Assembly: GCA_938024995.1 (NCBI GenBank)
Contig: CALJDU010000018.1
Coordinates: 1-40,097 of the forward strand
DNA from: an uncultured bacterium
GTDB lineage: Bacteria > Myxococcota_A > Polyangia > Polyangiales > Houyiibacteriaceae
Direction: 5' to 3'
Length of the DNA stretch: 40,097 nt
Shown in pieces: positions 27,427 through 34,371 of the stretch. Position 1 is the stretch's first letter, and every line of letters starts with the position of its first letter. A program made the position numbers and the translations under genes. A model generated the notes under the pieces. That model worked only from the letters and a program-made list of their open reading frames with translations, made no database searches and was not told the origin of the DNA.

Positions 27427-29571
27427 TCACTCAAATGCGCGAGCTTCACCCGAGGCAAAAAAGTGCAGCGTTTGCGAGAGCGCCGCGTCGATCGGGTTCG
27501 CGACGGGCGCGGGATCCGCGCTGACAAAAGGCGGCTCTACTGGCGCTTCGTAGCGTCGCGTGCCGCCGCGGTACTCCATCAATCCGTGGGTCGCGTTTTC
27601 GTACACCACGAGCGCACGGGTGACCGGAGATCCCATGACGTCCACGTTGTCGACGATCGGAAGCTCCGCCCGCGGGAGCTCCACATATGTTGTCTCACTG
27701 GTCGACGTCACGCCGATCGCGTTCGCGAGTCCCTCCGTGCTGACGTTCGGCACCGTCTCATCGTTGCGCGCCATCATCATCAAGAGATCGACGTCGCGGC
27801 TCTTCATCACGTTTCCGAAATTCACGGAATCGCCGCGGTCGAGCAGCGTCTGCCACAACGCGATCTCGGGATAGAAGCTCGGGTGGAGCGCCTGGTAGTC
27901 GATCGCGTCAGGATCCCGTCCGAGCAAGGGCAGGAGCTGCGGGAGGTACGCCGCGTTGAACGACGGGCTCTGCGCGACCAAGTGCGTCAGAAGCCCGCCC
28001 GAGACCCCAAGCACCGCGCGACCGACCTCCGGCTCCATCGCGGTGAACGAGGTGCCGATGATCCCGCCCAAGGAGTAACCGATGAACGAAACCGGCGCGT
28101 CCGAGAGCGGAACCTCAAGGTCTTCGACGAACGCGGTGACACCCGAGAAGTCGCCGTCGCGGATCACGCGGACACAGACCATCAGGTCGGTCGCGGACTG
28201 ACGAATCGCGTCGCGGAAGTAGACCGGCGAAAAGTCGGTCAGCTCTCCAGCGGTGTCTTGAAGACCGGCAAAGTCGACGATGATGTCGGTGCCGCGACCA
28301 TCACCGAAACCATCGGGCTCCTCTTCCCCGGTAAATCGATTCCGTCGGTCGGTGGGTAAGCGGTTGCCTCGGTTGCCGTGGAACGGCGCGTCTGGCGCGA
28401 TGACCGCGTATCCGTTTTCGGCGAGCGTGTCGGCCGCGGCGAGCGCGACGCTTCGTTCCGTGGTGATGCCGTGTTGGTAAAGGACAACATCGAACGGGCC
28501 CTCGCCGCTCGGGAGCAGGAGCGTAAACGGGACGTCCTCTTCGCGCTTGATGCGCAAGGCGCCCTCTTCGTCTCGCTCAAACGGTCCATGCGTCCGCGCG
28601 GTCGCGCTGATGAACGACGGAGCGGCGTAGTGGCCGTGGATCAAGTACGCGATGTTGCTGTGCTGGACGCCGCCCATGACATCAAGGCCCGGGGCGTCTT
28701 CGGCAGGGGTCCCGAGCGCGGCGTCGAGCGCGTCTCCCGAGAGCACCGCGTCGATCACGACCGTCGGCGCGTCACGTTCCCAAATTTGGGTTCGCGCTTG
28801 TGCCATGTCGTCGACGATCGATTGCACGCGGAACACCGCGAGCGCCGACACGACGTGGCGTGGGACGCCATTGCTCGCAAGGCTCGCGAGGACCGGCTCG
28901 TAAAGATCGTAGGCCTCGCCCTCGGTCCCCTCGGGACGGGCAGAGGCGTCACGAATCGCCGCGAAGCCTTCCGCCGGTCGCACCGGGTTTCCATCGGCAT
29001 CCATGAGCGCGTTGGTCACGACCGCGGCATAGCGACGCGACGCGACGAGCGGGTGTCCATCTGCCGGCCGGAGCGCTAATCGCTGCTCCGCGGGATCGAA
29101 GACCGCGATCACGGGCGTGCGCTGAAACGCGGTCGGGGAACCAGGGTCGACATCGAGCAGGAAGACTGAAGCGGTCTCGGACGTAGAGTCCGACTGAGTG
29201 GGCAAGGTGGTCGGATCGAGGGAGCCATCGAAACCAAAGAACACGGGCGCGGTCGGGCTGAAGCCATCGAGCTGCGCCAGCGACCCCCGCATGGATTCCT
29301 GGTACTCGGGGAACGGCGCGAGCGCCTCCGAGGGGAAAGCACCCAACGCGATCCGACCTTCATCACTCAAATACAGATCGTCTGGGAACGGGATACGTCC
29401 GAAATCCATGGGATCCGCGCCCAAATCGAAAATCGCGCGAACTCCGACCGCAGACGCGGTGTCAGGAGAAGTGTCGGCGGGTGACGTGTCGTCGTCGCCA
29501 CATGCAACCCACATCACGCAGGACAGCGCCCACCCACATCGGCGCTGCCAGTTTTTCCCGAAGAAAGACAT
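27427..29571 (-). CDS. VolA/Pla-1-like alpha/beta-hydrolase lipoprotein
   Basis: A 714-aa predicted surface or periplasmic lipoprotein. The signal ends WVAC|GDDD (Cys24), and an Asp/Thr-rich tether follows. The N-terminal half starts IFDLGADPMDFGRIPFPDDLYLSDEG, matching the VolA/Pla-1 lipase N-terminal pattern. The C-terminal half is an alpha/beta hydrolase: oxyanion-hole QHGIT (366-370), nucleophile elbow GYSLGG (Ser500) and a late histidine in NATHGLMEY. Members act as lysophospholipases or lipases. The start is chosen where the signal peptide begins; the frame extends far upstream into the divergent kinase gene, which I reject. Weak ribosome-binding site. Confidence 0.8.
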   Translation of the reverse strand: MSFFGKNWQRRCGWALSCVMWVACGDDDTSPADTSPDTASAVGVRAIFDLGADPMDFGRIPFPDDLYLSDEGRIALGAFPSEALAPFPEYQESMRGSLAQLDGFSPTAPVFFGFDGSLDPTTLPTQSDSTSETASVFLLDVDPGSPTAFQRTPVIAVFDPAEQRLALRPADGHPLVASRRYAAVVTNALMDADGNPVRPAEGFAAIRDASARPEGTEGEAYDLYEPVLASLASNGVPRHVVSALAVFRVQSIVDDMAQARTQIWERDAPTVVIDAVLSGDALDAALGTPAEDAPGLDVMGGVQHSNIAYLIHGHYAAPSFISATARTHGPFERDEEGALRIKREEDVPFTLLLPSGEGPFDVVLYQHGITTERSVALAAADTLAENGYAVIAPDAPFHGNRGNRLPTDRRNRFTGEEEPDGFGDGRGTDIIVDFAGLQDTAGELTDFSPVYFRDAIRQSATDLMVCVRVIRDGDFSGVTAFVEDLEVPLSDAPVSFIGYSLGGIIGTSFTAMEPEVGRAVLGVSGGLLTHLVAQSPSFNAAYLPQLLPLLGRDPDAIDYQALHPSFYPEIALWQTLLDRGDSVNFGNVMKSRDVDLLMMMARNDETVPNVSTEGLANAIGVTSTSETTYVELPRAELPIVDNVDVMGSPVTRALVVYENATHGLMEYRGGTRRYEAPVEPPFVSADPAPVANPIDAALSQTLHFFASGEARAFE

Positions 29572-29668
29572 GGCCGAAGTTTTCACAATCCGTTCGAGGG
29601 AGCAACGCGGACCAAACCTTGACGACGGAATCGCGCATGACGATTGTCCGAGAGAAACGTCTGCCTTC

Positions 29669-29696
29669 TTGCCGTTTCCAAGGTCCGGAGTATCCT
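29669..29696 (+). promoter_or_regulatory. candidate promoter of the Ser/Thr kinase gene
   Basis: TTGCCG (29669-29674) and TATCCT (29691-29696), each 4 of 6 to sigma70 consensus, are spaced 16 bp. The predicted start near 29703 gives a leader of about 64 nt. A by-eye match in the divergent gap 29572-29766. Confidence 0.35.
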
Positions 29697-29766
29697 CGCG
29701 GTCGAACGTTCCGGGGGAAACCAGTGCCCGCCTGGGTACGCGGATCGGGACGAAAGTTGGACTGAG

Positions 29767-31755
29767 ATGAACGTCTGCCAGCGCTGCTCGTATGAGAACA
29801 CGACCGAGGCACGGTTCTGCCTTAAATGCGGCGCCATGCTCGAACAAGCCGCCGAAGGGGGTGACCCTCTCATCGGCCGCATTCTCCTTGAGCGCTACCG
29901 TGTCATGGACCTCATTGGCGAGGGCGGCATGGGAAAGGTTTACCGTGCGGAACAGCGGATGGGGACCGCCACGCGTCCCGTCGCGATCAAGACGCTTCGG
30001 CAAGACTTCAGCGGCGACCCTCAGGTCGTCGCGCGCTTCCACCGTGAGTGCGAGACGGTCATTGGGCTCCGTCACCCCAACACCGTTCAGTTCTTCGATT
30101 TCGGAGAGCTCGAAGACGGCACCCTGATCATCGTCATGGAGCTCATCGACGGCGAGGACCTCGCCGAGACGCTGAAGCGCGGCGCGCTCGCTCCGGCTCG
30201 CGTCGACAAGCTCATCATTCAGATCTGCGGCTCGCTCCACGAAGCGCACGAAGCCGGCATCGTGCACCGGGATCTCAAGCCCGAGAACGTGTTGATCACG
30301 GACCGCGCCGGGCAGACCGACTTCGTGAAGGTGCTCGACTTCGGTATCGCCAAGCGAAGCGAAGCAGAGGACACCTCCGGCCCGAAACTCACGAAGCAAG
30401 GCATGGTCCTCGGGACGCCGCCCTACATGAGCCCGGAGCAGTTCAGCGGCCAGGCCCTCGACCTTCGGTCGGACATCTACTCGCTCGGCGTGATGACCTA
30501 CGAGATGCTCGCGGGTCGTTTGCCTTTCGAGGCCCGCACCTCATGGGAATGGGCCACCAAGCACCTCACCGCGCAACCGGATCCGCTCTCAAGCTTGGTG
30601 GGTCCCGAGGTCAGCGAACAGAAGATCACCGCGGTGACGCGCGCCTTGTCGAAGGACAAGTCAATGCGCCAGGGAAGCGTGATCGAGTTCATGCAGGAGT
30701 TCACCGGGCTGAGCGATTCGCAGGACGCCTGGACGATGGCGACGAGCTCGGGTCTTTCGCCCGCGACGGGAACCCCCCGCCCGGCGATCGGAACACCGAA
30801 GGAAATGGCGTCGCAGAAGATGCCAGCCTACACCCCGCCGCCACATTCCGCGTCGAACAGCGTCCAGAACTACGCGCAGCAGTCGTCGAGTCACTACACA
30901 CCCGCGGCCGGCTTTGGTCAGCTTCCGTCCGGAGGCTTCACACCGGCGCCGGGCCAAGGTTCGCAGATGCACGGCTCGCAGATGGGTCATGGCTCCGGGC
31001 AAATGGGCGCCGTCAGCGGCGGTCACAGTCAGCTCGCGTTTGAGCAACCGTCATCGGGCGGCGCGCTCAAGCTGATCGGTGTCCTCGGCGTCCTCTTCGT
31101 CATGGGCATGGCGCTGGCGGGCGGCGGCATCTGGTGGTGGTCAAAGCAGCAACAACCCGTCGCGCAACAGCAGACCGGGATCGAGCGCCCGATCGGAACC
31201 ACTCCCGTCGGAACCACTCCCGTCGGAACCACTCCCGTCGGAACCACGCCCGTCGGAACCACGCCCGTCGGAACCACTCCTGTGGGTACGCCCGTGGGCA
31301 CGACGCCCACGATGCCCACCACCCCGACGACCCCGACCACCCCCATCACACCGACCACAATGGTGGATGAGCCGTCGACCATGACGACCGGGATGACCTC
31401 GCGGATGACGTCACGCATGACGTCACGCATGTCGCAGTCGTCGAGCATGGAGGTCACGATGGCGGGGACCGAGGGCATCGAGAACGCCTTCCGACTCGCG
31501 GATCAGGGCCGCGTCGGGCCCGCGCTGGACGCCTACATCTCTGCGCGACGGGCGGGCGCGCCCACCGCTCGCCTCAACGCGACGCGTACACTGCTCGCTC
31601 CAAAGGTCGAGCGGCAGATCGGGATCATGCTAATGTCGAACAACTGCAGCGGGGCGACCGGAATGGCGCGCAAGCTCCGCTCCTCGCGCATGCGCAGCAG
31701 CCGCCAAATCGCCCGCCTCGGATGGAACGCCGAGTGGTGCCCTTCCCCGTACTGA
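29767..31755 (+). CDS. membrane Ser/Thr protein kinase with N-terminal zinc ribbon
   Basis: A 662-aa eukaryotic-type kinase. Four cysteines (4, 7, 18, 21; CQRC...CLKC) form a zinc ribbon. The kinase domain (44-315) has the glycine loop GEGGMGKVY (51-59), VAIK lysine 74, HRD at 167-169, DFG at 191-193 and the APE-equivalent SPEQ. A Pro/Ser/Gln-rich linker, one membrane helix (434-457), a PVGTT repeat tract (about 477-513) and a Thr/Pro/Met-rich stretch lead to a C-terminal helical segment with paired cysteines. The start has GGA about six bases upstream. It is divergent from the hydrolase gene. Such kinases are abundant in myxobacteria; targets unknown. Confidence 0.93.
   Translation: MNVCQRCSYENTTEARFCLKCGAMLEQAAEGGDPLIGRILLERYRVMDLIGEGGMGKVYRAEQRMGTATRPVAIKTLRQDFSGDPQVVARFHRECETVIGLRHPNTVQFFDFGELEDGTLIIVMELIDGEDLAETLKRGALAPARVDKLIIQICGSLHEAHEAGIVHRDLKPENVLITDRAGQTDFVKVLDFGIAKRSEAEDTSGPKLTKQGMVLGTPPYMSPEQFSGQALDLRSDIYSLGVMTYEMLAGRLPFEARTSWEWATKHLTAQPDPLSSLVGPEVSEQKITAVTRALSKDKSMRQGSVIEFMQEFTGLSDSQDAWTMATSSGLSPATGTPRPAIGTPKEMASQKMPAYTPPPHSASNSVQNYAQQSSSHYTPAAGFGQLPSGGFTPAPGQGSQMHGSQMGHGSGQMGAVSGGHSQLAFEQPSSGGALKLIGVLGVLFVMGMALAGGGIWWWSKQQQPVAQQQTGIERPIGTTPVGTTPVGTTPVGTTPVGTTPVGTTPVGTPVGTTPTMPTTPTTPTTPITPTTMVDEPSTMTTGMTSRMTSRMTSRMSQSSSMEVTMAGTEGIENAFRLADQGRVGPALDAYISARRAGAPTARLNATRTLLAPKVERQIGIMLMSNNCSGATGMARKLRSSRMRSSRQIARLGWNAEWCPSPY
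31192..31308 (+). repeat. 15-bp tandem repeat coding for PVGTT
   Basis: Six uninterrupted copies of a 15-bp unit (GTCGGAACCACTCCC with a few third-base changes) cover 31192-31281 and two shorter degenerate copies follow to 31308. They encode the periplasmic PVGTT tract of the kinase. Copy number is likely to vary by slippage without breaking the frame. Confidence 0.9.
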
Positions 31756-31778
31756 CCGCGGTCTCGCTCTGAGCTGAC

Positions 31779-32768
31779 GTGGAGGGCTTTGACGTTCAGC
31801 GCTTCATTCGCGAGCGTCGCCCCGGCTGGGTCGACCTCGCGGAGCTGATCGAGCGCGCGGAACAGGGCGGCGCGAGCTCGCTCAGCTTAGAAGACGCGCG
31901 ACAGCTCGGTCACCTCTATCGGCGCGCCTCAACGGACCTCACGAGAGCGCGACGCGAGCTCGTCGACGCGGCCATCGTCGACCACTTGAACGACCTGGTC
32001 TCGCGTTCCTACGCACACGTCCACCAGCGCACCGACCATCACCGCGTGCGCCGCTTTCTGTTGCGCGACTTCCCGCGCTTGTACCGACGCGAATGGCGCG
32101 CACACGTGATGGCGATGCTCTTGTTCTTCGTCGGCGCGGGCATCGGCGCCGCGGTGCTGACGTTCGACGCGAGCTCTCGCGCGGTCGTGATGCCGGAGCA
32201 GCATCAAGGGCAGTCGCCAGCGGAACGCGTGGCCCGCGAAGAACAAACGGGCGGGCTCGACGACGGCGACGCGGCCGCCAGCTTCTCGAGCTTCCTCTTC
32301 ACCCACAACATCCAGGTGACGTTTCTCGTCTTCGCGGCGGGTCTGACCGCCGGGGTCGGGAGCGCGGCGCTTCTGTTCACGAACGGCGTGCCGCTCGGCG
32401 CGCTCGCCGCCCAGTACCACCAAGACGGCGAGGGCCTCTTCTTCTGGGCGTGGATCCTCCCGCACGGGATCCCCGAGCTCACCGCCATCTTCATCGCGGG
32501 CGGAGCAGGCCTGATCCTCGGCCGCGGGATCCTCTTCCCGGGGCGTCGCCGACGACGGGACGCGCTCGTTCACGAAGGCTCCATCGCCGCCAAGCTGGTC
32601 CTCGGCGCGATGCCGATCCTCGTTTTGGCGGGGCTCATCGAGGGCACCATCAGCCAAATGCACGAGCCCACGATTTCGTACCTCCTCAAGCTGGCGTTCG
32701 CGCTGGTCGCCGGCGGCGCGCTCTACGGCTACCTGCTCTTCGCGGGTCGCGGCGGGGACGGCGAGTGA
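31779..32768 (+). CDS. SpoIIM-family (stage II sporulation M-like) membrane protein
   Basis: A 329-aa integral membrane protein of the SpoIIM family. The N-terminal cytoplasmic helical region (FIRERRPGWVDLAELIERAE...ARQLGHLYRRASTDLTRAR) is typical of family members fused to an N-terminal helical domain. Membrane helices follow from about residue 108, with the conserved FLFTHNIQVTFLVFAAGLTAG and AQYHQDGEGLFFWAWILPHGIPEL motifs. The latter is the family's hallmark H-G-x-P/I-E-L. The start is GTG. Members outside Firmicutes are not sporulation proteins; they are often found beside RDD, MoxR and DUF58 genes. Here only the RDD gene follows. Confidence 0.88.
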   Translation: MEGFDVQRFIRERRPGWVDLAELIERAEQGGASSLSLEDARQLGHLYRRASTDLTRARRELVDAAIVDHLNDLVSRSYAHVHQRTDHHRVRRFLLRDFPRLYRREWRAHVMAMLLFFVGAGIGAAVLTFDASSRAVVMPEQHQGQSPAERVAREEQTGGLDDGDAAASFSSFLFTHNIQVTFLVFAAGLTAGVGSAALLFTNGVPLGALAAQYHQDGEGLFFWAWILPHGIPELTAIFIAGGAGLILGRGILFPGRRRRRDALVHEGSIAAKLVLGAMPILVLAGLIEGTISQMHEPTISYLLKLAFALVAGGALYGYLLFAGRGGDGE

Positions 32769-33571
32769 AGCGCTCTGGTCAAGAGCACACGGCGAGCTGG
32801 GAAGGCGACCGCGTACGTCTGGTGATCGCGACGCCGGAAAACGTCCGCTTTGAGCTCGACGTCGCGGCCTTGCCGTCTCGCGCCATCGCGTGGCTCATCG
32901 ACCTGGTCGTGATGGCCGGCCTTCTCGGCACGGGAACGACGATCGCGCAATTTCTGGAGCCGCTCTCGCGTGGACTGTCCGCAACCGTCGTGACGGTCGC
33001 GGCGTTTGGTGTGCAGTGGTGGTACGGCGCGCTCTGCGAATTTTTCTTCAAAGGGCAGACCCTCGGAAAGCGCGCGATTGGGCTCCGCGTGGTCACGCTG
33101 GATGGCCGGCCGCTCACGTTCTCTCAGGCGGTCACGCGGAACCTCTGTCGCGTCATCGACCTGCTCCCTGGCACGTACCTCGTCGGTGGCGTGGTCGCGC
33201 TGCTCGATCCGCTTGGGCGACGACTCGGCGACCTGGCGGCCCGGACCCTCGTCGTTCGGCGCCAGACCACCACCCCGCCCTCGCTCCTGGCCGCTGGAGC
33301 CGCGCTCCCGTTCGCGAAGCGACCCGAGGTAAAGCTCTGCGCCCGCCGGGTCCACAAGAAGGAGCGACGCGCGATGGAGGCCCTCACGATCCGTCGCCAC
33401 CACCTCACCCCGAGCGTCCGAGGGGAGCTCTTTTCCGAACTCGCGACGCATCTCGAGCGACGACTGCGCTGCCCAAGACCCGCCGAGCTCTCTCCTGAGA
33501 ACTACGTCATGGCTGTAATGACCGCTGCATCTTCGGAATTTTCATCAAAAAATCGGACAGAATCACCCTAA
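32765..33571 (+). CDS. RDD-family membrane protein
   Basis: A 268-aa protein that starts at GTG overlapping the SpoIIM-like stop by four bases (GTGA), so the two are translationally coupled. The RDD domain (about residues 35-165) is seen in LPSRAIAWLIDLVVMAGLLG (Arg then Asp in the first helix), then GQTLGKRAIGLRVVTLDG, and the Asp in VALLDPLGRRLGDLAARTLVV. About 85 C-terminal residues (ARRVHKKERRAMEALTIRRH...) are cytoplasmic, helical and basic. RDD proteins have been linked to ion or solute transport but the role here is unknown. I chose the overlapping start; upstream frame lies inside the SpoIIM gene. Confidence 0.88.
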   Translation: MKRSGQEHTASWEGDRVRLVIATPENVRFELDVAALPSRAIAWLIDLVVMAGLLGTGTTIAQFLEPLSRGLSATVVTVAAFGVQWWYGALCEFFFKGQTLGKRAIGLRVVTLDGRPLTFSQAVTRNLCRVIDLLPGTYLVGGVVALLDPLGRRLGDLAARTLVVRRQTTTPPSLLAAGAALPFAKRPEVKLCARRVHKKERRAMEALTIRRHHLTPSVRGELFSELATHLERRLRCPRPAELSPENYVMAVMTAASSEFSSKNRTESP

Positions 33572-33667
33572 ACGAGGGTCGGCGAAGCCTTGCCAGCTCG
33601 CCACGCATTCCGGATCCTTTCTTTGTTCCGCTTGCTTCGTCTTTTGAGATGTCGACCATTCATCACG

Positions 33668-33703
33668 CTGAGGCTCCTTTGAGCTGCTTTGCTCAAACCT
33701 CAG
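33668..33703. other. two-part stem-loop in the intergenic region
   Basis: CTGAGG/CCTCAG (6 bp) and, inside it, TTTGAGC/GCTCAAA (7 bp) form a 36-base structure with a 4-nt bulge and 6-nt loop. No T-tract follows on either strand. It is the only feature I see in the 201-base gap 33572-33772 between the RDD gene and the small orphan gene. It could be a terminator of unusual type, a leader element or part of a small RNA. Confidence 0.4.
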
Positions 33704-33772
33704 TCGCACAACGACCACAACCGTCTGTCGCAATGTTGACCTCGTCGATCCCTGCCCCGTAGACAAATCATT

Positions 33773-34051
33773 ATGCGAGCCGAAAAAGGCAGAAAAAGAC
33801 CTCGTAGCGCGATCTGGGCCAAGATCGCCGGCGACATCGATCCGGAGACGAGCGAACGGCTCACTTGGGAAGAGATTACCCGTCGCGCCGATTGCCAAGG
33901 TCGCTGGGTTGCGCTCTTCGAGTGTCGCTACGACGAGAACGGTCGCGCGACCGAGGGCGTTCTCGTGGATGTCGATGACAACTTGTCAGAGCTGTGCAGC
34001 CGCGTGGAAGCCTCGCAGTGGCAAGACTGCGCGATCTTCCGCTGCGCTTGA
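33773..34051 (+). CDS. small orphan protein, function unknown
   Basis: A 92-aa soluble protein: a basic first 14 residues (MRAEKGRKRPRSAI), then an acidic domain with regular strand and helix pattern (GRWVALFECRYDENGRATEGVLVDVDDNLSELCSRVEASQ) ending in IFRCA. It contains four cysteines (C57 region, C76, C86, C91 approximately). I do not recognise a family. Codon use looks like that of its neighbours, which supports a real gene, but there is no good ribosome-binding site and a weak TTGACC element lies too close to the start for a normal leader. It converges on the glutaredoxin gene. Confidence 0.55.
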   Translation: MRAEKGRKRPRSAIWAKIAGDIDPETSERLTWEEITRRADCQGRWVALFECRYDENGRATEGVLVDVDDNLSELCSRVEASQWQDCAIFRCA

Positions 34052-34077
34052 GCGTCTGCACCTGACGGTGCTCCAAG

Positions 34078-34371
34078 TTAGCTCTTCGGCGCGACCAAGA
34101 GCGGGTCGAGTTCTCCGCGGCGCTCCATGGAGGCGATGTCGGTGAAGCCGCCGTACGACTGACCCGCAATAAAGACCTGGGGAACGGTCGACTGACCGGT
34201 GGCCTGGGTCAGCCAAGCGCGCGTTTTGGGGTCCCCGTCCACGTCTACCTTCAGCACATCCACGCCTTTGCTCCCAAGGAGCGAGAGCGCGTTTCTGCAG
34301 TACGGGCACCAGTCGACCGAGTAGACGACGACGTGGGCGCTATCGGGAGGGACGCGAGGTTTCACGCTCAC
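34078..34371 (-). CDS. glutaredoxin (GrxC-like)
   Basis: A 97-aa thioredoxin-fold thiol-disulfide oxidoreductase. The dithiol active site CPYC (SVDWCPYC, residues 22-25), the cis-proline in STVPQVFI and the glutathione-binding GGFTDI motif are all present, so it should reduce mixed disulfides with glutathione or deglutathionylate proteins in the cytoplasm. The GTG start overlaps the stop of the metalloprotease gene by four bases (GTGA), so the cytoplasmic glutaredoxin is translated from the same mRNA as a secreted protease, an odd pairing. Length is normal. Confidence 0.93.
   Translation of the reverse strand: MSVKPRVPPDSAHVVVYSVDWCPYCRNALSLLGSKGVDVLKVDVDGDPKTRAWLTQATGQSTVPQVFIAGQSYGGFTDIASMERRGELDPLLVAPKS

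Noticed and set aside
29572..30399. N-terminal 276-codon extension of the hydrolase frame
   Set aside because: It overlaps the kinase domain of the divergent Ser/Thr kinase gene and is its antisense shadow. The signal peptide starting at 29571 marks the real start.
33563..33898. Minus-strand 111-codon frame near the RDD gene end
   Set aside because: No start signals, composition like an antisense frame, and it overlaps both the RDD gene end and the plus-strand 92-residue gene, which looks more protein-like.
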